DNA of 64,000 nt from Sambucus nigra (Eukaryota; Streptophyta; Magnoliopsida; Dipsacales; Adoxaceae), in assembly GCA_949130495.1 (NCBI GenBank), contig OX422222.1, positions 273,410,109 through 273,474,108 of the forward strand, given 5' to 3'. Of the stretch, positions 11,503-22,492 are shown one piece after another; within the stretch, counting starts at the first letter, position 1, and the number at the start of each line of letters is the position of its first letter. The notes under the pieces are model-generated. The model was not told the DNA's origin and did not search any database. It saw only the letters and a program-made list of their open reading frames with translations. Position numbers and translations under genes: made by a program.

Positions 11503-11963
11503 TGTTGATGTAAAAAACTATATTTGATCTAATTAATTAACCACAGATAAATATGAATAAAGAAATAAGAGAAAGGATTTTTAATGTCGTTCAACCTGAA
11601 TGAAATGGCTTACGTCCACTGTCTTGTATTGTTGGGTGCTATGTCATAATCTTGATTAGCTTTGCTTATCATAGCTTACACATTATGAGGGCATTACAAT
11701 GTATTTATATCCCTTGGGCTGCTCATGTGAATAGAAAATACATCGTTATTAGATAGTTATATGTATCGATACATAATAAGAATATTCATTGAATCTGTCT
11801 TGGTCGTTTGGTCTTCCCACATAGTTGCTTGGTATTCTGAATAGCTCGGTATTATGCGTAACTCATCATGTCAAGTTGCTCGGTGTATATAAGTATGCCA
11901 TGTTAGATGACACGTGCCTTATCATAATCGATCCACGTCAGCTAACTAATTTTTGTATCAACA
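11503..11963 (-). repeat. 3' LTR of element B (461 bp)
   Basis: The ends TGTTGAT...ATCAACA form a 7-bp inverted repeat. It is preceded by the GTAGG target duplication. It retains the TATA-containing stretch (about 11700-11712) and the 16-bp palindrome TATGTATCGATACATA (11760-11775). Confidence 0.92.
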
Positions 11964-11976
11964 GAAGCCCCCAATG
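11964..11976 (-). other. polypurine tract of element B
   Basis: On the minus strand CATTGGGGGCTTC lies immediately before the 3' LTR, where plus-strand DNA synthesis would be primed. Confidence 0.8.
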
Positions 11977-12428
11977 TTTCACAGTTGAAATTGGATATAA
12001 GAGTATGGAATATTATACCCAAAAGTTGCTCGGACTTTTTTATTCTGTCTTGTTTGATTACAGACCTCCAACACTTGTAAAATTTCTCACTTATCATAAG
12101 AGTTTTGAGATAACAGTTTTGAGCGTGAAATGCCAAACTTGTAAATATTTCGAATTTTGGCGGACGCTTGGGTACTTGCATTTTTTTTCCTTAATTAGCC
12201 GTTGGAAATGAAATCATCGTCATTTGTGATCATTATTTTTCCCGTATTTCAAAGCAGCGTATATGAAGGCGGTAAAAATAGATTATTCTCTACCTTTTTC
12301 CATCTAGATTCTCAAACCTTCTATCTTCTCACTTTTCTTCTTACGATCGTCTTCTCAGTTCATCTGCCTTAGCTGATTTGTTAATTTTTATGTAAGAACT
12401 TCTTCCTTCTTTATTTAATTTAGCCATC

Positions 12429-14545
12429 ATGGTTTATCTTATCGAATCGTTGGATAAGTTTAGGGATGATTTGGGATTCCCTCTTGGGTTACTTTGGAAG
12501 AACCTCCTTTCCCTTATGATTTATTTTCTCTAGCTGAGGGACATTGGTTTCCTTCCATTTTTATAGCAGAGTGCGATTTTTCTTTCCCGCCTAATCCCTT
12601 GTGTTTGGAATTTTGCCAATAATTTGATATTGTTCATGCACTAGTAGTTCTAAATACATGGAGGGTAGTTAATGGCGTACATAGGTTGAATCAGATTCAT
12701 GGAACTCGTCTAGGGATTCCTGAAATTATGTACTATTATAAATTAGTTACTGGCGATACCACCTTTTATTTAAAAACTAAGTTTTCTAACAGAACTTTAG
12801 TGGTCAATCTCCCTGATGCTAATAGAGATTATTTTGAACATGGGGTTGTGATGAAAAATTGGCAACACCCCTCATTAAAGGGGAAAGACGTGTACCAAGG
12901 TCCCAAATGTCCACTTTTTGGCAATGGGATAGGTTATTTTTATTTTTCAAATTAGCTCTGCTTTTTTTTAATAAAATACATCACCGACAGTTTTTTTTTA
13001 TGTTGCAGTTGACAGTAAGAGAAAATACCCAAAAGAGAGTGATATTAATATAAAAGATTTGAAATTTATCTGGGGATTGCATTAAGCTATAGCTAGGGAA
13101 CATGTGAGGTCTGCTTCCTATTTAATGAGATATAAGAACACCACTTCCTCTTTTATTGCTCGACCTCTTTCTCCTCCTTTGGTTATTGATCTTGAGCAGG
13201 CTCCAGCATCTTCTTCATTTGTTGAAGAATCTTCCTCTGACTTGGGTACTTCTATTGCTAACGTGATGATGAAGAAGAGGAGAATGCCTTATCTCTTTGC
13301 CAAGGTTTCCCCTAGTGCTGATGGGGTGAAGAAGAGAAAAGATGATGTCCCAACTGAAGGGACTAAGAAAAAGGATGTTGCTCCATCTGGTGGAGTAGTC
13401 ACAGTTGTCAAGGAGATCACCAAGAAGCCCCCTTGCTCCAAAAGAGGCAGCACCTTTGATTGAAGGGGTTGCTGATGTTCGAGAAGAGACAACACCTTTG
13501 ATTAAAGATGCTCCTCTGAGAAGATTGAGAAGGGGTCTTGCTGAGAAGACCATGGATTTTGCTGCCCAGCCTTCTGCGGTTGAGGTACCTTCTTTGAGAG
13601 TTAATACTCCAGTTCTCATTGCTCTTGGCTGGCCAAGAAATTAATTTGGTCTGGAACTCTTTCGAATTTCCAAGCTACTGAGACTTCTACTCCTCGAGAG
13701 AAGGTTACTGACTTGGAGGCCCAACACCTTGCATCAATAAGTGTCATTATACTTGTCATTTTAATTCTTCATACCATGTTCATACTCTGATTTATTATTT
13801 TCTTTCTTTTGCTATTTTTGATGTACTTTAATAACATCCTGGAGAAGGATGAGGCTATCAAAGCTTCAACTTCATCCAATGGAGTGGAAGAAGACCTTGC
13901 TGGGTTGTCAAAATCTTTAGTGGAGTCCCAGTAGAAGCACGGAGAGGACAAAGCTTCTTGGGAAAATAAAATTAAGTCTACTGACACAACTCAATAAAAA
14001 TCTGAGGAAGCTGCTAAGGAGGCTGAAACAGCTCGATAAGAGGCTAATACAGCTCGACAATAAGCTGTAAATGCTTCCAAGGAGGCAGAGGAGAAATTTA
14101 AGGTTTTTGTTTCCAGCAAGGTGGAAGTTAAGGGTAAGTTTGAAGAGGCTGAATGGCGTAAGGAAGACCTTGAGGAGAAGGTGAAGTCTGTTTAAGAGAT
14201 TCTTAGGGAAAAGACTTCCTCGGAGAGGGTAAAGAGAAAAGCTGCTGTGAAGAAGGCCTTTAGCTTTGGTTGGGACAAAGGGTGGAACAAAGCTATAAAT
14301 GCTGCCTCTACTCAAATGGTGTATGAAAGTTTAAAGTTCTTCAAGGACGGATGGGCTATAGCTTTGAAAGAGTTTAATGTTGCTAAGGATTCCGAGCTAT
14401 TTCAGAGACATGTTCATGACCCTCCCCCCTCTTTGTTGATAGTAGAACAAACATCTGTTGCCAATGTCCCTTAAAATTAACAACTACTGCCTATCGAGCA
14501 ACAAATTCCTTCCTCAAAACCAACTGAAGATGTTGTAGGGAATTA
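12429..14545 (+). pseudogene. antisense ORF 1 of element B: Transposase_28-like head plus coiled coil, one intron
   Basis: This gene runs opposite to element B's gag-pol. It starts at ATG 12429 (MVYLIESLDKFRDDLG). After one frameshift it reads GHWFPSIFIAECDFSFPPNP, then VVLNTWRVVNGVH and LVTGDTTFYLKTKF. This pattern is like the 'putative gypsy type transposon' family (Transposase_28) known from Tat antisense ORFs. A GT-AG intron is likely at 12933-13008. Splicing in phase 1 joins the upstream frame exactly to the downstream one (VDSKRKYPKES...). The second half (13840-14475) is Lys/Glu/Ala-rich coiled coil ending GWDKGWNKA...DGWAIALKEF. Stops at about 14545; AATAAA at 14639. Several stops and a frameshift near 13430 show decay. 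The function is unknown. Confidence 0.65.
12933..13008 (+). other. candidate GT-AG intron in antisense ORF 1 of element B
   Basis: The 76-bp, T-rich segment starts G|GTTATTTTT and ends TTATGTTGCAG. Removing it restores one continuous frame across the junction and skips two stop codons. It can be spliced only from the antisense transcript. Confidence 0.55.
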
Positions 14546-14744
14546 GGATAAGGTGTAAAGTTTGTTCTGCAATTTTTTGCTTCTGTTTTTTTCCCTTTCT
14601 GTTTTGTACCTCTGGTTGTATTCTCTTCGCTCATAATCAATAAAATGGACTTTGTTATTTATTCTGAGTTTCTCCTTTACTTATTCAATATAGTTGTGAT
14701 GCTATTGATCTGGTTTTACTTTCCCTTGCTAGTTCATTGCCAGA

Positions 14745-16000
14745 ATGGAATTGTTATCAGCTCATAATATAAAGTTTATAAAGAAGTGTCCTAATTACTT
14801 CAAAGCTGGTCGTGCAGATTTCACTGAAGCACAAATAATTGATATTCTTAGGTCTGATGCCTCTGAGCGAGCAATTGATGCTTACCAATATTTAAAATGT
14901 CTACTTGATTGAGCTATTACAAATAATGTGTCTTATTATGAAATGATTGAGGATCTCCAAGGAGTGATCGAAGAACTTTAATCTCAACACAAGGAAGCCA
15001 CTGATCTTGTGCATGAAGGCATGAAGGTTATAAGAAGAAGTAACAACAGTTGAGTGCTAATCGGGGTTATGACAAATTTATTTCAGCTCATAATAAGAGA
15101 GAAAGTGTGCTAAAACTTGAAGTTAAGGAGCATAGAAACATTTCTAAGCTGCTGGAGGAGGAAAATATTGTTTTAAGAGAAGAACTGAGACAACTAAAAT
15201 CTATTGCTTCTTTTGGAGCTCTGGTCCCAATTAATGATGAAGGTTTTTCCTTTTTGGAGACTGAGAATGCTTTTTTGAGGGAAGAATTAGAAACTTTGAG
15301 AAAAGATAAACCTGCAACCTCTTCTCGAGGTAAACCTAGAGATGATAGGAGTGGCCTTGAAGAGACTAGGATTCAATGAGCTTTAGAAAATCAAGTTGCT
15401 CAACTGAAGGCAAAAAATTAAGCTTTAGCTGAGATGTCCCAAAAACTTCAAAATCTTACCGAGAAACTTTCCAATCAGAGTTCTGCATTGGAGAGTAAAG
15501 AAAACTTGGTGAAGGGGCTTCATCAGCATGTTGAACGATTGACTTATCAATTGAACAAGAAGCTCAGAGAGTTTTGGATGGGGGGATATAACGAAGGTTT
15601 ATGTCATCTTGATGCCAGGTTGAGGCAAACCAACAATGAGGGATACAAACAGGGATGGTTGAATGCTCTCACTGTGATGAAGGTTGAGTATGGAACTGAG
15701 TTATGGGATTGGTATGAGCCTGGATTACTTAATCTGCCAGTACCTCCTTTCAAACTAGATGTTAGCTGGATTCCAGTTCGCTCTATTCCTCAGTGTTTGA
15801 TTTCCAAATACCTTGGTGATTACAATCTTCATGAAGATTTTGAGATATCTCGACCTCCACATCTGCTTGACCGACTAAGTTTGAGTAATACCAGAATGCT
15901 GCGAGATTTGAACTTTATCAACTCTTCTGTTGCTTTAGATAATCCTCCAGCTGGAATAGATCCTGTACCTAAATCTAAAGGAAAGAAACCAATAGAATAG
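14745..16000 (+). pseudogene. antisense ORF 2 of element B: coiled-coil protein
   Basis: The ATG at 14745 (MELLSAHNIKFIKKCPNYFK) opens a frame with two stops, shifts near 15045, and then runs with two further stops to the TAG at 15998. The middle (15090-15560) is strongly coiled-coil: repeated LEEEN, REEL and ENAFLREELETLRK, then NLTEKLSNQSSALESKEN. The C-terminal part has GYNEGLCHL...GYKQGWLNAL, resembling the GWDKGWN...DGWAIAL block at the end of antisense ORF 1. This suggests the two arose by duplication or fission. It closes with a Lys-rich tail (PKSKGKKPIE). A 3' region with AAATAAATT follows. The function is unknown. Confidence 0.6.
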
Positions 16001-16718
16001 GCTATTTGTATTTTGTTAGTGATTGTTTGAAGAAAAAATCATCTTTTTGTAATATTATTTCATTGGAAATAAATTAATTGTATGATGTTTATCTTGTTGA
16101 TCTTCATGAGATCAACTATAATACTATTGTACTTCACTGAGCATATATATGTCTATAAAGGGACAATTTGTCCTTTATTGATTTGATTTCCTAGACAATG
16201 GAACTTTTTCCCATATGTTTGCCTTGTTGTAGTGACTTATCACCCATAAGTGCCTAAGCAATGGAATTATTTTTATCCCTGTTCCTGCTTAGTTGTAACA
16301 ATCATTTATGTAAATAATTGCCTTGGTGCCTAGGCAATGGATATTTTACCCATCTTCTTACCTAGTTTTGATGCCACTTAGGCCACCCATAATCAAATAG
16401 GCCATGCCTTACTCGATTGTTGTACCAACATTGTTGGTTGTGTTGATGTCGACCAACTTGTAGTTGGTGATCGCTGATGCTGACCAACTTTGTTGCTGTT
16501 TGTGTTGATGTCGACCAACTTTGTTAGTGTTTATGCTGATGCCGACCAACTTTATTGGTGTTTGTGCTGATGCCGACCACCTTTATTGAGAATTTTTTTT
16601 GCTGTTACTGAGTTAGGTTAGTGTGTAGCACTAGTACTCCGAAAAAATAACACAAATGAATATCGAGAAATCCGCGTTTTCATTCATTCTGAAACAATGG
16701 GGTACATGTACAGTTACA
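16001..16718. repeat. spacer with tandem repeats between antisense ORF 2 and integrase of element B
   Basis: 16190-16390 holds about three degenerate ~65-75-bp units with GCCTAAGCAATGGA-like cores. 16437-16590 holds about five units of ~31 bp built on GATGCCGACCAACTTTATTG. No coding sequence is seen. Short tandem arrays in the 3' untranslated region are common in Tat elements. Confidence 0.65.
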
Positions 16719-17789
16719 TTACTGATAATACTTTCGCAGGTGCTCTACATTCCAAGGATTCTTGAATTCTTCCCTTTATAGAGTTTCTATTCAGTATGTA
16801 CCAGGTCGAACAACAGTTGTGACACGATAGGGCCCATGCCAGTTGGCTTCCAATTTATTGTTCTTTTGAATTACCATCTTGAGAACATAATCTCCCTCCT
16901 TGAGATCACATTTCTTGACTCTTTTATTGTATAACATGGCGTTCCTTTGCTGATAAGTTGCATTAAGGATTGTTGCGTCTTCTCTGACTTCTTAGAGCAT
17001 GTCCAAGTCCAAATGTCTCATCAAATCACTTACCATAGAATTGAAATTAAGAACCCTATGAGTAGGTAGTCCTAATTTAGCAGGTATCACTGCTTCACTC
17101 CCAAAGGCTAACATATAAGGAGATTCCCCATTTGCTGTTTGGGGAGTTGTTCGGTAAGCCCATAGAACTGAGTGCAACTCGTTTATCCAGTTTCCTTTAT
17201 CATCATCCAACCTTTTATTTAACCCATTCAAGAGAGTTCTGTTCGTCACCTCTGTTTGCCCGTTACTTTGGGGATGACCCGGAGCAGAATGAATCTTTTG
17301 AATGTTAGACTGTAGACAGTACGCAGCGAACTCCTCATTATCAAATTGGGTACCGTGATCAGTGATAAAAGTATGTGGCATACCATATCTGCAAATAATA
17401 TTCTTCCAAATGAATTGATAAACCCTCTCATAGGCCATATCAATGAGAGGTTCAACTTCCACCCATTTTGTGAAATAATCCACAGTAACCACCAAATATT
17501 TGAATCGTCCTCTTGTAGTTGGCAGCATGGAAAATGGCCAAGGGGAAGTGATTGGTGTTAACAGTTCTCGAGGAGTTCTTCGTATAGCGGAAAATCATTG
17601 GCACTTGTCGCATTTCTTGGCGTAAGCTGTGCAATCAGCGCACATTGTTGGCCAGTAGTACCCCTGCGTATTTATTCTCTGTAAAAGAGTTCTTCCTTCT
17701 ACGTGAGCTCCGCAAGATCCTTCGTGAATTTCTTTTATCAGATCTTTAACTTCTGCTGGGTGAACACATCTTTGCAGACCAACTATCAC
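16719..17789 (-). pseudogene. integrase of element B
   Basis: Integrase would join the cDNA into host chromosomes. The zinc-binding domain reads HEGSCGAHVEG...GYYWPTMCADC...CDKCQ (17789-17660). The catalytic core has VDYFTKWVEVEPL, FITDHGTQFDNEEF and GHPQSNGQTEVTNR, so all three acidic residues (D, D, E) are visible. The C-terminal domain continues past a TAG at 16992 to LEANWHGPYRVTTVV (GPY-type module) and HLRKYYQ, ending at the TAA 16719. A frameshift between zinc finger and core (near 17590) and the in-frame stop make this copy inactive. Confidence 0.88.
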
Positions 17790-17849
17790 ACCTCTTCTGT
17801 ATAGACCCCATTGTTTAAGACGTATCTGGAAGCTTTAAACTTTAACCTC

Positions 17850-18480
17850 TTGGCTATAAGTTGGTCAGCTAGTAACGTGCCTTCTTCAATATAAGCCATG
17901 AGTGGATCCATCCAGGAAGGTCCCATATCCAAAGTGATAAAATTCACCATCAAATATTCATCAATACTTCGGTTTACCAGTATATCAATTGGAATTGTTC
18001 TTCATAGATTGGTGCACGTAGCTGAAGCTAACAGAGCAAGCGCGTCTGTTCTCACATTCTCCAATCTTGGTATTCTAATCACTTGGATAACTTCCAAATT
18101 GGATACAATCTCCATGGCTTTAGCTAAATACCTCGATATGAACTTTCCTTTTGCTGCGTAAAGATTGAGCATCTGATTTACCACTAGTTGCGAATCACTG
18201 AACACCATAACTTGCTCAACATTCAATTATTTAGCTAAGTTGAGGCCCATAATTACAGCTTCATACTCAACTTCATTGTTGGAAGCTTTGAATTGGAAAC
18301 ACAAAGCATATTCTATATCTAATCCATCTGGACTATTGAGAATAATTCCATCTCCGACACGATGAACCATCAACATATAAATTCAATATAGGGATATTAT
18401 TATCAAACCCTTGGTTAGATAAAATCCCTTGATGGAATATCTGGCGCTTCCTTTCTCCATCCTTTAACTCTGACCTCTTA
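17850..18480 (-). pseudogene. second, archaeal-type RNase H (aRNH) of element B
   Basis: On the minus strand the region reads ...GDGIILNSPDG...FKASNNEVEYEAVIMGLNLA, then a stop, then VMVFSDSQLVVNQM and YLAKAMEIVSNLEVIQVIRI. A block of the form NVRTDALALLASA follows. The Glu of EYEA, the Asp of FSDSQ and the C-terminal Asp region are the expected catalytic positions. This extra RNase H between the Ty3-type RNase H and integrase defines the Tat lineage. One in-frame stop separates the two halves. Confidence 0.75.
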
Positions 18481-18596
18481 GTAGAAGATTCTGGTTGATT
18501 GGCTACCATTTGTTGTGGCCGGTTTGCTATCAGGAGTTGATCGGAAATAATTTCTTTTGATTCTCCAGCATTTTTTAGCTGCTGTGAATTATCCTC

Positions 18597-19093
18597 CTAT
18601 TGATCAGAAGTATCTGGGTAGATAAATTCAGCGATGAAATTCGGCACTGCCTGCCCCTTGAAAGAAGATATTGGCTCATAGATAATATCATACTCCCCTA
18701 ATTCTATTGCCCAATACATTAATCTTCCAGACTTTTTTGGTTTATGTAATGCCTGTCTGAGTGGAATGTCAGTATATACCACTATCGTATGGGCTTGGAA
18801 ATACAATTTCATCCTCCTGCTCACCTAAATCAATGCCAATGCTAACTTCTCCAGTTTTGGAAACCTGATCTCTGTTCCCCTGAATGCCTTGCTTGTATAG
18901 TAAACTAGTTTTTCACTTCATTTTCTATTCGTTTCAAAGCCGAACTAACTGCACTTTTGGAAACAGTTAAGTATAAATATAATTTTTCTCCTAACACCGA
19001 CCTGGACAGTAAAGGAGGTATTCCCAAGTATCTCTTTAACTCTAAAAATGCTTTCTCGCATTCGTCATTCCACTCAAAGGTCTTTCTAAGCAC
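18597..19093 (-). pseudogene. first RNase H (gRNH) of element B
   Basis: This runs from FEWNDECEKAFLELKRYLG (about 19085) through LGEKLYLYLTVSKSAVSSAL. After a break it continues with IVVYTDIPLRQALHKPKKSG, YDIIYEPISSFKGQAVPNFI and AEF. The order matches Ty3-type RNase H of Tat elements. There is an interruption between 18905 and 18824. Confidence 0.75.
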
Positions 19094-20358
19094 CTTGAAG
19101 AATGGAAGACATCTATCAGTTGCTCGGGAGACGAATCTGTTTAGAGCTGCTACGCGCCCCGTGAGGCTCTACACTTCCTTCTTGGTGGTTGGAGATTGTA
19201 TTTCTTGTAAGGCTTTTATCTTGTCAGGATATACCCATGGAACATGCCTTTCTGTACGCTAAAAATACACTTGGTCGGGTTCATCTTCATTTGGTACTTC
19301 TCCAACTGATCAAATGTTTGGTTTAAATCGGCTATATGGCCAGCATCTTTCTTTCTTTTAGTCAACATGTCATCGACGTACACCTCCATATTTTTTCTAA
19401 TCTACTCTGCGAACACCTTGTTCAACAACCGTTGATATGTAACACCTGCATTTTTAAGACCAAAAGGCATAACATTATAACAATATGTTCCTCATGGGGT
19501 AATGAAAGAGGTACTCTCCCTGCCTTCTGGATTTATTTTAATTTGATTGTATCCGGAGTAGGCATCCATGAAGCTTAACAATTCATGCCCTAAAGTAGCA
19601 TCTACTAGATGATCTATCCTGGGTAGAGGGAAATGATCTTTTGGGAAAGATTTATTCAGGTCTGTGAAGTCCATACATATTCTCCACTTATTTTTATTCT
19701 TCTTCACTATCACCACATTAGCTAGCCAATCAGGATACTTGATGTCTTCAATGAAAGAAGCCTTTTGTAGCTTTTCTACCTCCTCTTGAATAGCCTGATT
19801 CTTCTTCGGACTAAAAACTCTTCTTCTTTGCTTTAATGGCTTGATATTTTTATTGACATTGAGCTCGTGACACAGGAAGGCTGGATTTATCCCCGGCATA
19901 TCTTCATGACTCCATGCGAATGCTTGTTTTCTATGCCTCAGAAATGCCACCAGCTCTTGCTCCAATATCGGATCAAGTGAAGCACCAATCTGAGTTGTTC
20001 TTTCTGTTCGCTCATTATATAGAATAATGCTCTTCGTTGCCTCCATGACCTGGCCTGTAATGAGATCCGTTTCATCTCTAGGGTCTAAGGATTCAATCTC
20101 AAATTCATCAGATTTGTCCACTTGATAAGTGGTTGTTTTCTTCCTTGCATCTTTCGATTCTTCTTGCTCGGCAGACGAGTAGTAGCATTCCCAAACTACT
20201 TTTTGGTCGCCCTTCACAATTCCAACCCCAAAGTTGATCAAGAATTTTAAGCACTGATGTACGATGGATGGAACTGCTTTAAACTTTTTCAAGCCTACTC
20301 TCTCCATGATTATATTGTAGGCTGATGGGATATTTTTATCCATCATGAAGAAGCGCAC
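19094..20358 (-). pseudogene. reverse transcriptase of element B
   Basis: From the N-terminal side: FLRHRKQAFAWSHEDMPGI, LKQRRRVFSPKKNQAIQEEV, WRICMDFTDLNKSFPKDHFP, LSFMDAYSGYNQIKINPEG and FITP. A frameshift at the CATGAGG-like junction near 19490 separates this from the rest, which reads NVMPFGLKNAGVTYQRLLNK, then MEVYVDDM (19369-19380), and continues to YQMKMNPTKC. The YVDD active site is intact, unlike in element A. The spacing fits a full-length RT. Confidence 0.88.
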
Positions 20359-20361
20359 CTT

Positions 20362-20793
20362 TTATGATATGCAAGCAGTCCAGGTGCTAATCAATATGTT
20401 TAATTTTATTGTCCCAAGCGAAAAAACTTTTTCTCCAGAGAACCCAATAAGGGGTCTGTGATACAGTTCTAATTGACCAAGTTTTAAGTTTAAACTATCG
20501 AAGCAAGGATAGAACATGATGTCTTTCGAGCTACCGTTATCCACCAGTACTCTCGAGATGATTACATCCTTTATTCTCATCTTGATCACTAGAGGATCAT
20601 CATGAGGATACAAAACGCCTTCCAGATCATTTTTGGAAAAACCAATGACCAGCTTATCTTTGTTAACCTTCCTCAGGTGATCCTCTTCTGCTAGATTTAT
20701 TTTTTGTATATAAGAACAAGCTTGTGCCTCATTGAGGTAAGATTTTCTCTCGACGGTATGACCACCCCCTCCTGCATCTCCACTTATAATCAT
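20362..20793 (-). pseudogene. aspartic protease of element B
   Basis: The frame reads KLVIGFSKNDLEGVLYPHDD, then VIISRVLVDNGSSKDIMFYP with the active-site DNGSS, then LYHRPLIGFSGEKVFSLGTI. This is the protease pattern of Tat elements. It is preceded by a gag-protease junction (GGGGHTVERKSYLNEA). A stop at 20362 separates it from RT in the same general order. Confidence 0.82.
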
Positions 20794-21984
20794 GGTACAA
20801 TCGAATGAACCAAAAAGAATTGAAAATACCTCACACTCAGGTTTTCTTGGCTTTTTTGGGAGATCGGGGTCATCCTCAAGGTCGTCTTTAATGTCCCTTT
20901 TCTTATAGTATCTTGATAGGCAAGGAGACTTGGACCTATGCCAAGTTCAGTTGTTGGTCCTGCCACTATTCTGGTGATCAACGTACGTGTTCAGCTTTCC
21001 TCGTCTAATGAGTGCTTCTATCTCATTTTAGAAGCTATACACTTCTTGGTCGTGTGACCGTGATCTTTATAGAACTCGCAGTACTTGGATTTGTCCCTTT
21101 TTTCAGGGGCTAACTTCAGTTTTCCTGGCCAATTCAGTTCCTCACTGTTCTTGATTTCTTCTAGAACGTGGTTTATATCCACCTTTAAGGGAGTATAATT
21201 TGTGTATATCCTCATGTGGTCTAATGCTTCTTTGCCTTTCGACTGCCTGCTCCAACCATTATGCTTGTGATCTTTCCTCTCTAATTTGCCTTCAGCTTTA
21301 GCTTCGGCCCTTGCCTGTGCATTCTTCTTCGCAGTCATAGCTTTTTCGGTGTTCATAATTTTGGTTGCTTTGTCCATCAATTCAACCATGGATTTGGGGG
21401 GATCTTTGGCCAGGTTGTATTACTGCTTGTCTGGTAAAAGACCGCTTATGAGAGCCGTGATGGCTATTTTCTCCTCATAGTTAATAACTTCCAGTTTTTT
21501 ATTGTTCAAACGAGTGATATATTCCTTAGTTTGGTCATTGAGAATTTCTCGACACAATCCAAGGAGGATTTATATTCCTCCTAGGGACCAAACTATCGAA
21601 TGAAGAGACTCTGCTCAACCTTTCCAGCGCACTTGTTCGTTCTGGAATTAAAGTAACATCTTCCTGAGAATCCAAAATTCTGATAGGTGAAGTTAAACCA
21701 TGGTGATAGGATGGATCACTTGAATTCTCGACATGACGAACTTCAGTGTATCTAGATTTGGGGGTTGGTGAATGCATGTTTCTACGAACCCTACGTTGTC
21801 CTGATTCAGTAAATCCTCCATTTTAGACTGTTTGGATGAACTGTCGCATGGTTTCTTGCATGGCGATTTGTCCCCGGACGAGATTTACCCGGATCCTAGT
21901 GAGATCTTAGGTATTTGGAGGAGTCGAAGGATTTAAGGGATTACCTTCATTATTCTTGTGGCTAGATTCTGGGATATCATCCAT
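20794..21984 (-). pseudogene. gag of element B, internally deleted
   Basis: The ATG at 21984 (MDDIPESSHKNN) begins the frame. Stops follow after about 23 and 50 codons, then HSPTPKSRYTEV... (21777-21535). The text then jumps to KEYITRLNNKKLEVINYEEK and IAITALISGLLPD. The usual capsid core between these parts is missing, which suggests an internal deletion near 21540. The C-terminal part (21389-21018) is Lys-rich and carries KYCEFYKDHGHTTKKC, the altered zinc-knuckle of Tat gag proteins with a Tyr at the usual first His. Confidence 0.75.
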
Positions 21985-22022
21985 TTCTGATGAGTTTTAA
22001 TGAAAAACGCTACGTATAATCA

Positions 22023-22040
22023 TTTCCACAGGCGGTGCCA
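22023..22040 (-). other. primer-binding site of element B
   Basis: On the minus strand TGGCACCGCCTGTGGAAA lies three bases after the 5' LTR end. It resembles the TGGCGCCGTCTGTGGGAA-type site of many plant Ty3/gypsy elements, with a few changes. Confidence 0.75.
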
Positions 22041-22043
22041 ATT

Positions 22044-22487
22044 TGTTAACGTAAAAAACTAGATTTGATCTAATTAATTAACCACAGATAAACATGAATA
22101 AAGAAATAAGACAAATGATTTTTAAAGTGCTTCTGCCTTAATAAAATAGCCTACGTCCACTGTCTTGTATTACTAGGTGTTGTGCCTTAATCTTGATTAA
22201 CTTTGCTTATCATAGCTTACCCGTTATGAGGGTATTACAATGTATTTATAGCCCTTGGACTGCTCATGTGAATAGATAACACGTCATTATTAGACAGGCA
22301 TATGTATCGATACATAATAAGAATATTCATTGAATCTGTCTTGATTGTTTGGTCTTCCCAGATAGTTGCTCGGTATTCTGAGTAGCTCAGCATGTTAAGT
22401 TGCTCAGTGTATATAAGTATGCCAGGTTGGAAGACACGTGTCTTATCATAACTGGTCCACATCAGCTGACTAATTTTTGTATCAACA
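22044..22487 (-). repeat. 5' LTR of element B (444 bp)
   Basis: It pairs with 11503-11963. On the minus strand it starts TGTTGATAC. The TATA box TATAAATA lies at 22243-22250 (minus). The palindrome TATGTATCGATACATA lies about 50 bp upstream of it at 22301-22316. It is followed on the right by the GTAGG target duplication. Confidence 0.92.
22243..22250 (-). promoter_or_regulatory. TATA box of element B promoter
   Basis: GGGCTATAAATACATTG on the minus strand within the 5' LTR. The same position in the other LTR reads ATATAAATACATTG. Confidence 0.6.
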
Positions 22488-22492
22488 GTAGG

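Larger units (their letters stand above)
11503..22487 (-). mobile_element. Element B: Tat-lineage Ty3/gypsy element with antisense ORFs
   Basis: The element is structurally complete at 10,985 bp, nested in element A, with target duplication GTAGG at 11498-11502 and 22488-22492. Its 5' LTR is the right one (22044-22487) and its 3' LTR the left one (11503-11963). On the minus strand it reads primer site, gag, protease, RT, RNase H, aRNH, integrase, then ~4.7 kb with two antisense ORFs, then polypurine tract. The LTRs differ at roughly one base in ten by eye, plus a ~17-bp indel, so the insertion is old. Frames are broken in several places, but motif conservation is better than in element A. Dual RNase H and antisense ORFs point to the Retand/Grande/RIRE2-like branch of Tat. 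Confidence 0.9.

Noticed and set aside
11498..22492. Reading the + strand ORFs at 12.4-16.0 kb as an independent host gene
   Set aside because: They lie inside the LTRs of element B, in the position where Tat elements carry antisense ORFs. The target duplication flanks the whole unit.
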